Below, piece by piece: positions 22,199-31,515 of a stretch of DNA of 40,686 bases. This DNA is from Chloroflexota bacterium. Its GTDB lineage: Bacteria > Chloroflexota > Dehalococcoidia > Lucifugimonadales > UBA2985. The stretch spans positions 1 through 40,686 of the forward strand of contig PBBS01000018.1 in assembly GCA_002717805.1 (NCBI GenBank), written 5' to 3'. The position numbers were made by a program, and so were the translations under genes. Position 1 is the first letter of the stretch, and every line of letters starts with the position of its first letter. The notes beneath the pieces are model-generated. The model saw nothing but the letters and a program-made list of their open reading frames with translations, was not told the DNA's origin and searched no databases.

Positions 22199-24358
22199 AT
22201 GAGAATTATACTTAGCAGCCTATTGACCGTTATGTTCCTAGTAGCTTGTGGAGGAAGCGATGCTGCCCCCACACCAACTCCATTTGCTACTGCGTCACCG
22301 CCGGCGCCAGCATCTACGGCAGTTCCTAAGCCCACTGGGGCAACTGCACTAGAGGTAACAGCAGTTCCTAAGCCCACTGAGGCAACTGCACTAGAGGTAA
22401 CAGCAGTTGCTAAGCCCACTGAGGCAACTGCACCAGAGGCAACAGCTGATCATGCCGATTTAAATTCTAAAGAATATGAGCGAAATGATGCTGGTAAACA
22501 ATCAGTCAATGATAGCAACCTAAATGATAATAAATCTGACGTTGGGAAAAGTTCAAGTCAGGTGGACAATTGGAGAGAAACATACAATTTGCCGTACACC
22601 ATATCCTGCATAGATGACAGGCTTGGCGTATCAGTGACTAGAGAATTCCAAACAGGACTTAGAGGACCCACCCAGAAAGAAATGGATTCTTTAGCTTCGT
22701 GTGAATTGGCATCCAATGCTCCTGTCGGAAAATCCTCCACATCTTCATCTCAAAATAGTGAGAGAGTTGATGATAAGGGGGCCAGGGAGGATGAATCCGA
22801 TGACATGAATGTAAGGGAAAGAATCGAATCAATAAAGGCTGTGTCTGGTGGATGGATACGGACAGGGAATCCAATGAACGATCAATACGCTGTAGGTTAT
22901 ATTCCTACAGCAGATGAATGGAGATGTGGTATAGCAGCAGTAGGTGTAGATATCCTTAGGGATATAAGATCTGGAGAACATACAATAACCGATGAAGAAA
23001 ACCGAAAACTCACACCCTGTTTCCGGGCTTCACCAGACTCTATAACGCATCCCTATGCCCAGTTATGGGAGGGTCATTGCATACCTTTAGATTTGCTGCA
23101 AGAGGTCATAGATTACTACAGGCCATCGTGGGAACAGCTTGAGTGCCATCTAGAAGAGCTAGAAAGATATGAAATGCCGAGTCAAGTTAGGTACCTTATG
23201 TTAGATAGAGCTTTCGGTATAAGGAACAATAAATCTTTCCTGTATCCACAACATTGGGATCGTATTATGACCGACCCTTACTATGAGGATTTAAGAATGA
23301 ACTTTTCGCCTTCCCAGTCGAATATAGCTATGCCTCCATATTATGACTGGGAATACAACGACATCAAATGCCATAATTCACGTGAAGATGAGTATGGTAA
23401 TCTTGTGCTAGATGATTATTGGCTTGACGAGTCGTTGAGAGGTGCTGCAGTAGGTTACATCATAGAAAAGAAGAAAGGGCGAAGGATTTTCGCCGATGTG
23501 GAAAGGTGTTCGAACCATTACGTAGTCCAAGGAGACCCTGCTGACTATGGATCGCTTCCTATAAATAGCGTAGATGATTATAAGAAAAGAGCCCTTGATA
23601 TAGTAATTCCAGGGTACATTCTTCAGGCCAAAGCTGCAGAAAAAGTGAAAGCGGAAATGATGCAAATAGGAGGTATCCAAGCCGAGGTAGAAGTCATTTT
23701 CTCGATGAACGAATTTCTTGGTAATTTACCACCTGATGAACAAGTCGAGCTTGCCCAATGGTTGATAGACAGACTAATCCCGGAAGTTAGGAAGTATTTC
23801 AAGGGAATGATATGGGCAACTTCTGCTACGTCTTATGATTCTGGCGATCCTGCCTTTCCTCTATCAAAAGTAAATTCATCGTTTGGACCTCACTGGAAAA
23901 ACTTATCTTTTGCAGCTGCGGATCACGTTAGCTTCACTATAACTCTAAGTTGTGACTTCCGTCACGTGGAGAGGTATTTGGGCATTCAGTTTGATAACAT
24001 TCAGGAAATAATACAAAGAGATAAACTTACTTGGAGTACTGTAGGGGATGCTGGGGTTACTGGTGAGCGGCTTTTCGGTCCCGAATTTGATAAGCGGTGT
24101 AACGACGATTTAGGCGAGAAGGAGCTTGAAATACATGAACTTCTTCAGTCCTATATTGACGATTTCCCTACGAAACCATATTTTCTACCCATACCCCAAC
24201 CTCCGAGGAGCTGGACCAAAGAAGACGAAGGATATTCACCTACTATAAGTGATGCAGGGAGAGGTGATTGGAAATTCCTGAGCCTGGATGAAGCCGAAGT
24301 ACCCGAAGAAATCCGGGAGTTCTGGATGGAATATGCCAGGAAGAATGTTATCGACTAA
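22199..24358 (+). CDS. Large lipoprotein of unknown function with duplicated Cys-flanked motif
   Basis: A 719-residue exported protein. The signal ends in VMFLVAC (Cys17); residues 18-85 are a Pro/Thr/Ala linker containing three 14-residue repeats; residues 85-130 are polar and low complexity. Two copies of a motif follow, C137 to C168 and C243 to C274, each with 31-residue spacing and the shared pattern G-V-x3-R-(E/D)-(F/I)-x-(T/S)-G-x-(R/H)-x2-T-x2-E-x3-L-x2-C. The rest (about 280-719) is folded-looking and aromatic-rich, with helical stretches such as VELAQWLIDRLIPEVRKYF; a TIM-barrel, glycosidase-like fold is conceivable, but I see no decisive motif. Starts 19 nt after the monooxygenase. 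Function unknown. Confidence 0.78.
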   Translation: MRIILSSLLTVMFLVACGGSDAAPTPTPFATASPPAPASTAVPKPTGATALEVTAVPKPTEATALEVTAVAKPTEATAPEATADHADLNSKEYERNDAGKQSVNDSNLNDNKSDVGKSSSQVDNWRETYNLPYTISCIDDRLGVSVTREFQTGLRGPTQKEMDSLASCELASNAPVGKSSTSSSQNSERVDDKGAREDESDDMNVRERIESIKAVSGGWIRTGNPMNDQYAVGYIPTADEWRCGIAAVGVDILRDIRSGEHTITDEENRKLTPCFRASPDSITHPYAQLWEGHCIPLDLLQEVIDYYRPSWEQLECHLEELERYEMPSQVRYLMLDRAFGIRNNKSFLYPQHWDRIMTDPYYEDLRMNFSPSQSNIAMPPYYDWEYNDIKCHNSREDEYGNLVLDDYWLDESLRGAAVGYIIEKKKGRRIFADVERCSNHYVVQGDPADYGSLPINSVDDYKKRALDIVIPGYILQAKAAEKVKAEMMQIGGIQAEVEVIFSMNEFLGNLPPDEQVELAQWLIDRLIPEVRKYFKGMIWATSATSYDSGDPAFPLSKVNSSFGPHWKNLSFAAADHVSFTITLSCDFRHVERYLGIQFDNIQEIIQRDKLTWSTVGDAGVTGERLFGPEFDKRCNDDLGEKELEIHELLQSYIDDFPTKPYFLPIPQPPRSWTKEDEGYSPTISDAGRGDWKFLSLDEAEVPEEIREFWMEYARKNVID
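22319..22444 (+). repeat. Three tandem 42-bp repeats in the lipoprotein linker
   Basis: Copies at 22319-22360, 22361-22402 and 22403-22444 encode variants of AVPKPTEATALEVT. The first two are almost identical in DNA; the third has a few substitutions. They lengthen the tether between lipid anchor and folded domain and are candidates for length variation. Confidence 0.88.
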
Positions 24359-24401
24359 TTAGAATAGTAATTGTGGGAAAACTTTGCACAGGTAACAACC
24401 A

Positions 24402-25409
24402 TTACTCTGAGGGGTTATCCAGTACAAATTCACCGTTGGTTAGCATCGTATAAATTTTGGTATCTCCGTCCGGAACTATTCCCTCTACAGGTTTACCCTC
24501 AGGGTGAACAATAGCGTTTTCTGGCATAGCTCGGAAGTTACGTACTGCCCTTCTTAAGGATCCTCTGTCTTGTAGACCCATCCTCTGTATACTTGGGTTC
24601 ATTATTTCATTTATTACGTCAGCTGGGTTGCCAAGACCGGCGGCTAGGACACATTTAACGAATTCATCTCCATTAGGGAGTTGAACTACCGGCATTCTGT
24701 AATGAGTAGAAACTTTCAGTAGGGAGTCAAGCGCCCAATCCGGGAAATACTTCATGTATATTCTAACGATATTTGTAAAGTTGGCCTCGTGGGCACCTTC
24801 ATCCATTTCTGGGTATCTGATTGCTCCTGATATAGCTGGGTTTATGCGTTTCCCCTGGGAGTCTAAAGGGCTTCCATATTCCTCCCACAGAATACTTCTC
24901 ACGTGAGTGTAATTCCATCGAGTTTGTCTCTCCTGAAATATAGCGTATGCTGCTGCAATCAGTGGAGCCTCCTCATAACCTGTTTGCTCGGTAAATGTCC
25001 ATTCATATTCTCTGCACTCTTCCAAGTACTTGTCTATAAACGTTTGAGTATAGAGCCCAGAATCGATTAGGGAATGTCTGAAAGTCTGCCCATGTCTTCT
25101 CTCTTCCCATCCCCATTGCAGGTACAAGGACTTAGTAGAAAGGCTATCTCCAGCTCCGTTAATACCCGCAAAGACATAATCATCTACGAAGGATTCAACC
25201 CCAAGAAATCCGAGTAGAATTTCCTTTGTGTTTTCAGAAACCATATGGCCATACTTTGCCATTTCTTGGCGTTCTTCCAACTTATGAGGGAACCACATAC
25301 GCGTCTTCGCCGCACGTGCGAAATAGGATTCGTAGTTTTCTCTGACTTCTTTTTGAATTCTTGCTTCTTTAGCTTGAACCGTAAACGGACCAGACAATAT
25401 TTCTACCAA
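24402..25409 (-). CDS. Ferritin-like diiron acyl desaturase (acyl-ACP desaturase family)
   Basis: A 335-residue soluble helical protein of the stearoyl-ACP desaturase family, which uses a carboxylate-bridged diiron centre and oxygen to put double bonds into acyl chains. Likely iron ligands are E72 (GVESFVDDY), E103 and H106 (WEERRH), E160 (FQERQT) and E204 with H207 (DEGAH). The second motif thus reads DExxH, where E204 still supplies the ligand. The TTG start at 25409 has AGGAG at 8-nt spacing; no ATG is near. Convergent with the lipoprotein gene, divergent from uvrA. Redox partner and acyl substrate unknown. Confidence 0.85.
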   Translation of the reverse strand: MVEILSGPFTVQAKEARIQKEVRENYESYFARAAKTRMWFPHKLEERQEMAKYGHMVSENTKEILLGFLGVESFVDDYVFAGINGAGDSLSTKSLYLQWGWEERRHGQTFRHSLIDSGLYTQTFIDKYLEECREYEWTFTEQTGYEEAPLIAAAYAIFQERQTRWNYTHVRSILWEEYGSPLDSQGKRINPAISGAIRYPEMDEGAHEANFTNIVRIYMKYFPDWALDSLLKVSTHYRMPVVQLPNGDEFVKCVLAAGLGNPADVINEIMNPSIQRMGLQDRGSLRRAVRNFRAMPENAIVHPEGKPVEGIVPDGDTKIYTMLTNGEFVLDNPSE

Positions 25410-25545
25410 GGCTAAAACTCCTAAGAATCTTTGCGAAATATATCACAACATTTTGATTTCCGGAGGTGATTATACATATATATTATAAAAAGTTAAAGGC
25501 TTAACTAGACAGCATTGTAACATTAAATCATTATTCAACAAAATC

Positions 25546-25574
25546 TTGATATATAGGAAGCCATAATAGATATT
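25546..25574 (+). promoter_or_regulatory. Candidate uvrA promoter
   Basis: TTGATA (25546-25551) and GATATT (25569-25574) at 17-nt spacing, about 45 nt before the uvrA start. No GAAC-N4-GTTC operator is visible here, unlike in front of imuB. Confidence 0.35.
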
Positions 25575-25621
25575 CTAGTAGTAAAATATGTAAGTGTCAG
25601 TTTGTAACAATTAGGAGTTAG

Positions 25622-28531
25622 ATGATTAGTGATGAAATAGTCGTCAAGGGGGCACGTGAACACAATCTGAGGAATGTAGATGTTACAATTCCTAGGAATA
25701 AATTAGTAGTTATTACTGGGGTTTCTGGCTCAGGAAAGAGTTCGCTGGCTTTCGATACGATATATGCTGAGGGGCAGAGACGCTACGTAGAATCTTTATC
25801 TGCTTACGCGCGTCAGTTTCTCGGCAGAATGGATAAACCAGATGTTGATTATATAGATGGGTTGTCACCAGCAATTTCTATAGATCAAAAATGGGTTTCT
25901 CATAATCCAAGATCCACAGTTGGTACTGTGACTGAGATTTACGATTACTTAAGACTGTTGTATGCGAGAATTGGTAGACCTCACTGCTATAGTTGTGGAA
26001 GGTTGGTTCAGAGACAGTCAGTTCAGCAGATAGTTGATTCCATATTAAATTTGCCAATAGATTCTCGTATTATCGTTATGGCTCCAAAAGTTGTGCATAA
26101 GAAGGGTCAGCACAAGGATATATTGGAAGATGCTAGAAAAAATGGGTATCTCCGAGTTCGTGTAGATGGAGATGTTAAAGATCTGTACGAAGAAATATCT
26201 CTAGACAGACAAAAATGGCACACTATAGAAATAGTGGTAGACAGGATAGTTGTAACTGGTGACTCTGAGGATAATAGGATAGCCGATTCTGTGGAACAGG
26301 CACTTAAACTTGGTAATGGTGTGGTGCAAATCTCTGTTTTAGGCGGCGACGAATTACTCTTTTCGGAGAAATTCGCTTGTGTACATTGCGGGATAAATTT
26401 GGGTGAAATTGAGCCCCGTACATTTTCATTTAACAGTCCATATGGTGCATGTTCGACTTGTACGGGATTAGGGTATAGGCTAGAAGTAGATCCAGATTTA
26501 GTGATACCAAATACTAAACTAAGCCTGGACGAGGGAGCTATCTTTCCCTGGGTCAGGTCAGGTTCGTATAATTCTTACTACTCCAGTCTCCTTAATTCCT
26601 TGTCAGACGAGCATCAGTTTCCTACTAATATCCCAGTTGAGGAACTGACAACAGATCAAATTGCAAAGATCCTCTACGGTGACAGATCTACCAAGGTAAG
26701 GGTAAGGCATAGGACCAGGCGTGGGCGTGTTTATAGTTGGGACACCACGTTTGAAGGAATTATTCCTAATCTAGAAAGAAGGTATAGGGACACAGAGTCT
26801 GACTATGTTCGAAACGATATTGAAAGATATATGGCTTCGAAACCCTGTCCCGATTGTAACGGACAAAGACTTAAGCCAGAATCTTTGTCTGTTCTAGTCA
26901 GTGGCAAGAATATAATAGACTTTACTTCGATGACTATTGGTAAAGCCATGGAGTGGGTTGTTCAACTTGAAAATAATGTATCTGAAAGCGCTATTGCTGA
27001 ATCCCTTCTAACCGACAGAGAAAGACTTATAGCTGACCAAATACTAAAGGAAATAAAAGGACGACTAATATTCTTGGATGATGTGGGGCTAGATTATCTA
27101 ACGTTGCAAAGAGCAGCATCGACCTTGAGTGGCGGCGAGGCTCAACGTATACGTCTTGCTACTCAAATAGGATCTGGCTTAACAGGAGTGTTATACGTCT
27201 GTGATGAACCATCTGTCGGTCTACACCCTGTAGATGATCACAGACTTATCACTACATTGAAGCGACTTAGGGACCTAGGTAACACCATAATAATAGTAGA
27301 ACACGATGAAGCAATCATGAGGGCATCAGATCATATTATAGATTTAGGACCTGGTGCTGGAGAACATGGTGGCAATGTTGTTGCATATGGTTGTGTCGAG
27401 GAAATAGAGAAATCTGAGCAGTCTATAACAGGGCAATACTTGAGTGGTAATAGGGTAATCCCCTTACCAAGAGTTAGGAGGGTTGGCAACGGGACAGAAT
27501 TAGCCATTCGTGGAGCTCGGGCTAATAACCTACAGAATGTGGATGCATCTATACCATTAGGAATGCTAGTTTGTGTAACTGGAGTGTCTGGTTCTGGCAA
27601 GAGTAGTTTGATTTATGAAGTCTTGTTTAAGAAATTGGCTCAGATGCTCTATAGAGCTAAAGATAAACCAGGCGATTGTGACTCCATTGGAGGTATACAA
27701 AATATTGATAAGGTAATAAATATTGACCAGGCCCCTATTGGAAGGACGCCTAGGAGTAATCCAGCTACTTATACTGGTGCGTTTACTCCTATAAGGGAAT
27801 TATTTGCTACTGTTCCGGAAGCAAGAGCAAGAGGCTATGCTCCCGGCAGATTTTCATTCAATGTCAAGGGAGGAAGATGCGAAAATTGCGCTGGCGGTGG
27901 CTATATTCAAATAGAGATGCAATTTTTGCCTGACGTGACAGTTCCATGTGAGGTTTGCAATGGTCAGAGATATAATCGGGAAGCGTTGGAGATAACATTC
28001 AAGGACAATAATATATCTGAGGTATTGAACATGACTGTCTATCAAGCACTAGATTTTTTCTGGAATTTCCCGAAAATCCGTTCAAAGTTGGAAACTTTAA
28101 GAGATGTAGGCCTTGGGTATATAAGGGTAGGTCAGCCTGCGACAACGTTAAGCGGGGGAGAAGCACAGAGAGTAAAATTGGCTACGGAGCTTTCAAAGCG
28201 AGCTACTGGTAAGACTCTTTACATTTTGGACGAGCCAACAACTGGATTATCTTTTGAAGATTGTGCTTCATTGCTGAAGGTCTTACATCGCCTTGTAGAC
28301 ATGGGCAATACAGTCGTCGTTATTGAACATCATCTTGATCTCATTAAGAATGCAGACTGGGTGATAGATATTGGACCGGGAGCTGGAGATAGGGGCGGCA
28401 TTATTATAGCTTCAACTACACCTGAGGACTTAGTAGGGGTGACAGATTCATCAACTGGATCTTACTTAAGTGAAGTGCTGAAGGAGAACGTTTTGAGAAC
28501 GGCTTCAGCAAGTGCATCCAAGATAGATTAG
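25622..28531 (+). CDS. uvrA: Excinuclease ABC subunit A
   Basis: A 969-residue DNA damage-recognition ATPase of nucleotide excision repair. It has two ABC modules: Walker [10 protein letters not shown] at 33-41 and again near 655; two LSGGEAQR signatures; and Walker B regions VCDEPS and ILDEPT. The zinc modules are CVHCGIN...CSTCTG in the first half and CENCAGGG...CEVCNGQ in the second. The KHKK-like insertion and [20 protein letters not shown] are typical. Length is slightly above the usual 940-950. TAGGAG precedes ATG 25622. The stop overlaps that of the convergent MFS gene. uvrB and uvrC are not in the window. Confidence 0.97.
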   Translation: MISDEIVVKGAREHNLRNVDVTIPRNKLVVITGVSGSGKSSLAFDTIYAEGQRRYVESLSAYARQFLGRMDKPDVDYIDGLSPAISIDQKWVSHNPRSTVGTVTEIYDYLRLLYARIGRPHCYSCGRLVQRQSVQQIVDSILNLPIDSRIIVMAPKVVHKKGQHKDILEDARKNGYLRVRVDGDVKDLYEEISLDRQKWHTIEIVVDRIVVTGDSEDNRIADSVEQALKLGNGVVQISVLGGDELLFSEKFACVHCGINLGEIEPRTFSFNSPYGACSTCTGLGYRLEVDPDLVIPNTKLSLDEGAIFPWVRSGSYNSYYSSLLNSLSDEHQFPTNIPVEELTTDQIAKILYGDRSTKVRVRHRTRRGRVYSWDTTFEGIIPNLERRYRDTESDYVRNDIERYMASKPCPDCNGQRLKPESLSVLVSGKNIIDFTSMTIGKAMEWVVQLENNVSESAIAESLLTDRERLIADQILKEIKGRLIFLDDVGLDYLTLQRAASTLSGGEAQRIRLATQIGSGLTGVLYVCDEPSVGLHPVDDHRLITTLKRLRDLGNTIIIVEHDEAIMRASDHIIDLGPGAGEHGGNVVAYGCVEEIEKSEQSITGQYLSGNRVIPLPRVRRVGNGTELAIRGARANNLQNVDASIPLGMLVCVTGVSGSGKSSLIYEVLFKKLAQMLYRAKDKPGDCDSIGGIQNIDKVINIDQAPIGRTPRSNPATYTGAFTPIRELFATVPEARARGYAPGRFSFNVKGGRCENCAGGGYIQIEMQFLPDVTVPCEVCNGQRYNREALEITFKDNNISEVLNMTVYQALDFFWNFPKIRSKLETLRDVGLGYIRVGQPATTLSGGEAQRVKLATELSKRATGKTLYILDEPTTGLSFEDCASLLKVLHRLVDMGNTVVVIEHHLDLIKNADWVIDIGPGAGDRGGIIIASTTPEDLVGVTDSSTGSYLSEVLKENVLRTASASASKID

Positions 28532-29841
28532 ATGGATTGTGGGTTTGTGTCTGAAGTACTTGGAGGTTTCGGTTTTTCTATAAAGAATACTAGAAGTGCA
28601 CCTACTAGATTTATAGCAGCTATTACGGTGAATATCATTCTGTAATTACCTTGTATATCATATGCGAAGCCGGCTGCTATTGGCCCAAAAAATGAGCCTA
28701 TAACCATAATAGGTTGTGAGAGTCCCATGATTGTTGCAAAGTTTCTTGGTCCAAAGAATTCACCCCTCAAAGCTATCAGGATCGGTGCCCTTGCACCATA
28801 GCCGATACCGTATATCACAGCGTATACCAAGGCCTGAAGAATATTTTGTGCCATTGCTAGTATAATGACACCTGCAGACATCATAAAAAAACAGATTACA
28901 AGAATAGACTTTCTTCCAAAGACGTCGCCAAGATATCCGCCTCCGATTCTTCCTATCATAGCCATGAATGTCATGAAAGCTAGAATTGAAGCGGACTGCT
29001 CATATGATATTCCAACATCTACGAGTAAAGGTATCTGATGTATGGATATTGACCCAACTATAAACAGAGAGAATCCATGAGCAGCAGCGATGAACCAGAA
29101 GGCAGGTGTCCTTAAAGCTTGCATTGCAGTGAAATCTGGGTCAGCTTCGTCAGTTTGATTACCATCCGACTTATGTGAGTCATTTTTATTGGTGGCCTGA
29201 CTATCTATTCCATCCGGATGGTATCCATAGTCTTGCGGTTTATGTCTCATCATCGCTGACATTGGGAATCCTAATACACATATTATTACAGCGATGATGA
29301 CTGCAGCAGTTCTCCAGCCGAAATGACTTATATTTAAGGCGACTAGGGCTACGAGTATTCCACCTACGTTGACTCCGGCAGAGCTTATACCAGTTGCAAG
29401 GCCTCTCCTTTTAGAGAACCAGTTATTTATAGCTGTTACTACAGGCAAGAATCCTGACATGCTTGCTCCCAGAGCAATAAGTGGGAATACCATATAGAAG
29501 TCGAAAAGTGAGTTGACCCTGCTAAACATGAAGAAACTGAGTCCGAATATAGCGAAACCTATGTACATGATCCCTCTTGGTCCGAATCTATCAATGACAT
29601 AGCCTTCTATGGGGCCCAACAGGCTGCTTTCCAACCTAGTGAAAGAGAACGCTAAGGACAGTACACCTCTACTTGTGCCTAGAGTCGCTGCAAGAGGCAC
29701 GAAGAAAGCAGAGAATCCGTAAGCATATAAGCCTCCCTGCATGATCATTACTACAGTGCCGGCTGCTAGAAGCCACCATCCATAGAATATTCTACCGCCT
29801 GCCTTTGGCTTATTGGAGTTTGATTTATCTTTAATTTGCAA
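28528..29841 (-). CDS. MFS transporter, OFA/monocarboxylate type (second copy)
   Basis: A 437-residue, 12-helix major facilitator protein, clearly paralogous to the transporter at 0.4-1.6 kb: both open with (V/I)FYGWxxxAG, then (A/G)LY(V/A)YGF(G/S)AFF, DRFGPR and a hydrophilic central loop after HxPxDxGxxPDG. The central loop (about 205-235) is rich in Asn, Asp, Ser and Lys. Only TTG 29841 is available as a start, with no clear ribosome-binding site. Its stop and the uvrA stop share bases (TTAG at 28528-28531). The promoter region is shared with divergent pdxS. Substrate probably a small carboxylate, by family. Confidence 0.88.
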   Translation of the reverse strand: MQIKDKSNSNKPKAGGRIFYGWWLLAAGTVVMIMQGGLYAYGFSAFFVPLAATLGTSRGVLSLAFSFTRLESSLLGPIEGYVIDRFGPRGIMYIGFAIFGLSFFMFSRVNSLFDFYMVFPLIALGASMSGFLPVVTAINNWFSKRRGLATGISSAGVNVGGILVALVALNISHFGWRTAAVIIAVIICVLGFPMSAMMRHKPQDYGYHPDGIDSQATNKNDSHKSDGNQTDEADPDFTAMQALRTPAFWFIAAAHGFSLFIVGSISIHQIPLLVDVGISYEQSASILAFMTFMAMIGRIGGGYLGDVFGRKSILVICFFMMSAGVIILAMAQNILQALVYAVIYGIGYGARAPILIALRGEFFGPRNFATIMGLSQPIMVIGSFFGPIAAGFAYDIQGNYRMIFTVIAAINLVGALLVFFIEKPKPPSTSDTNPQSI

Positions 29842-29881
29842 TGTAAATAGGGACTGAAGAGTCTAACTCCTTAAGTCTCAA

Positions 29882-29910
29882 TTGATAGAGTAACATGCCT
29901 ATTGTATAAT
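29882..29910 (+). promoter_or_regulatory. Strong sigma-70 promoter for pdxST
   Basis: TTGATA (29882-29887), exactly 17 nt, then a perfect TATAAT (29905-29910). The start near 29917 leaves a leader of about 50 nt before pdxS that contains a 14-bp tandem duplication. This is the best promoter match in the window. Confidence 0.75.
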
Positions 29911-29929
29911 TTCCATAAACTAAACGAAT

Positions 29930-29957
29930 AGATATATTGCTAAAGATATATTGCTAA
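29930..29957 (+). repeat. 14-bp perfect tandem repeat in the pdxS leader
   Basis: AGATATATTGCTAA occurs twice without a gap (29930-29943 and 29944-29957). The second copy runs into the AAGGAG ribosome-binding site of pdxS (29956-29961). Confidence 0.9.
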
Positions 29958-29968
29958 GGAGAAGGTGC

Positions 29969-30850
29969 ATGGCTACAGGAACATGGGCTGTTAAAACTGG
30001 TTTAGCACAAATGCTAAAAGGTGGAGTGATAATGGATGTGGTTGATGCAGATCAGGCAAAGATAGCCGAAGACGCTGGCGCTTGTGCGGTGATGGCACTT
30101 GAGAGGGTTCCTTCAGATATAAGGAAAGATGGTGGAGTGGCACGGATGTCTGACCCAAGTATGATCGAGAATATAAAGCGTTCAGTCACTATACCTGTTA
30201 TGGCCAAAGCTCGGATAGGCCACTTTGTTGAGGCACAGATACTAGAGTCACTAGGGATAGATTATGTAGATGAATCAGAAGTTCTAACACCGGCTGATGA
30301 ATCTAATCATATATGGAAACATAACTTTACAATCCCTTTTGTTTGTGGATGCCGGAACCTTGGGGAGGCGTTGAGAAGAATAGGAGAAGGTGCTGCTATG
30401 ATTAGGACAAAAGGTGAAGCTGGTACCGGCAATATAGTTGAAGCGGTTAGACATGCTAGGTCCGTATTGGGCGAAATAGAGAGGATAAAAAGCATGAATA
30501 AGGAAGAGCTAATGGCTACAGCAAGAGATTTACAAGCTCCATTTGAGTTAGTAAATCAAATACACGAGACTGGTAAGCTTCCTGTAGTCAACTTTGCTGC
30601 CGGAGGCATTGCTACACCAGCAGACGCAGCGTTGATGATGCAGATTGGTGTAGAGGGTGTATTTGTGGGCTCAGGTATATTTAAATCAGAAAACCCACAA
30701 TTAGTAGCTAAAGCTATAGTTAGAGCTACTACTAACTATAACAATCCAGATATACTTGCAGAAGTTTCTAGAGGTCTTGGTGTAGCGATGCCAGGTCTAG
30801 ATGTTAGGACTATGCCAATAGAAGAACAATTAGCACAAAGAGGCTGGTAG
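29969..30850 (+). CDS. pdxS: Pyridoxal 5'-phosphate synthase, PdxS subunit
   Basis: A 293-residue TIM-barrel synthase that builds PLP from ribose 5-phosphate, glyceraldehyde 3-phosphate and ammonia. Strongly conserved family blocks are visible, with the expected residues D23 (GGVIMDVV), K80 ([10 protein letters not shown]) and K148 ([11 protein letters not shown]); these match D24, K81 and K149 of Bacillus PdxS. ATG 29969 is chosen over the in-frame TTG at 29951 because AAGGAG (29956-29961) lies 7 nt before it. pdxT follows after 1 nt and supplies ammonia. Confidence 0.97.
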   Translation: MATGTWAVKTGLAQMLKGGVIMDVVDADQAKIAEDAGACAVMALERVPSDIRKDGGVARMSDPSMIENIKRSVTIPVMAKARIGHFVEAQILESLGIDYVDESEVLTPADESNHIWKHNFTIPFVCGCRNLGEALRRIGEGAAMIRTKGEAGTGNIVEAVRHARSVLGEIERIKSMNKEELMATARDLQAPFELVNQIHETGKLPVVNFAAGGIATPADAALMMQIGVEGVFVGSGIFKSENPQLVAKAIVRATTNYNNPDILAEVSRGLGVAMPGLDVRTMPIEEQLAQRGW

Positions 30851-30851
30851 T

Positions 30852-31445
30852 TTGACCAGAATCGGAGTATTAGCCCTGCAAGGTGATTTTGCTGAGCATA
30901 TAAAAATGCTATCTAGTCTGGGTGTAGATTCATCTGAGATCCGACTGCCAAGTCACCTAGATTCTGTAGATGGCTTGATCATACCGGGTGGAGAAAGTAC
31001 TACCATAGTGCAATTGATGGATAACTTTGGGTTAACTGAACAGATAAAAGACTTGATATTTAGTGGATTGCCAGTTTGGGGTACCTGTGCCGGTATGATT
31101 GTTCTTGCAGCAGATATAACCGACGATAGGCCTAAGCCCATGGGGATAATTGATATAACCGTTAGTAGAAATGCTTATGGGAGACAAGTGGATAGCTTTG
31201 AGGCAGTAGTGGATATACCTAAACTTGGTGAAACACCTTTTAATGCTATTTTTATAAGGGCACCAGCAATTAATAGTATTGGAGACAGTGTTGAGATATT
31301 GGCTACTTTAGATGAGGGTCAGATTATCGCTGCCCAAGAAGGCAACGTAATCGTGACCTCGTTCCATCCGGAATTAACAGATGATCTAAGATTTCATAAG
31401 TATTTTGCATCGGTTGTTGCTGATAACAACTTTAGAAATAATTGA
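30852..31445 (+). CDS. pdxT: Pyridoxal 5'-phosphate synthase, glutaminase subunit PdxT
   Basis: A 197-residue class-I glutamine amidotransferase that feeds ammonia to PdxS. The catalytic triad is visible: C79 in GTCAGM, with H172 and E174 in SFHPELT; the oxyanion/PGGEST block is at 45-50. TTG 30852 starts 1 nt after the pdxS stop, with AGAGG about 8 nt upstream inside pdxS; no ATG is in a suitable place. Transcribed with pdxS. Confidence 0.96.
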   Translation: MTRIGVLALQGDFAEHIKMLSSLGVDSSEIRLPSHLDSVDGLIIPGGESTTIVQLMDNFGLTEQIKDLIFSGLPVWGTCAGMIVLAADITDDRPKPMGIIDITVSRNAYGRQVDSFEAVVDIPKLGETPFNAIFIRAPAINSIGDSVEILATLDEGQIIAAQEGNVIVTSFHPELTDDLRFHKYFASVVADNNFRNN

Positions 31446-31473
31446 TTGAACACATTAGGTTTTTGGGAGGAAT

Positions 31474-31515
31474 TTGAAACTAGAAGTGCAATACAATATT
31501 GAGGTTACATTTTGA
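31474..31515 (+). CDS. Possible 13-codon leader peptide before the R3H ATPase
   Basis: GGGAGG (31465-31470) is the best ribosome-binding site between pdxT and the ATPase gene but is too far from the ATPase start. It is followed by TTG 31474, opening a 13-codon frame ([13 protein letters not shown]) whose TGA (31513-31515) overlaps the ATPase TTG start (31512-31514). The spacing of 3 nt is short. Plausible translational-coupling leader, unproven. Confidence 0.25.
   Translation: MKLEVQYNIEVTF

Noticed and set aside
25410-25621. LexA operator upstream of uvrA
   Set aside because: No GAAC-N4-GTTC palindrome is present in this 212-bp spacer, so SOS control of uvrA is not supported here.
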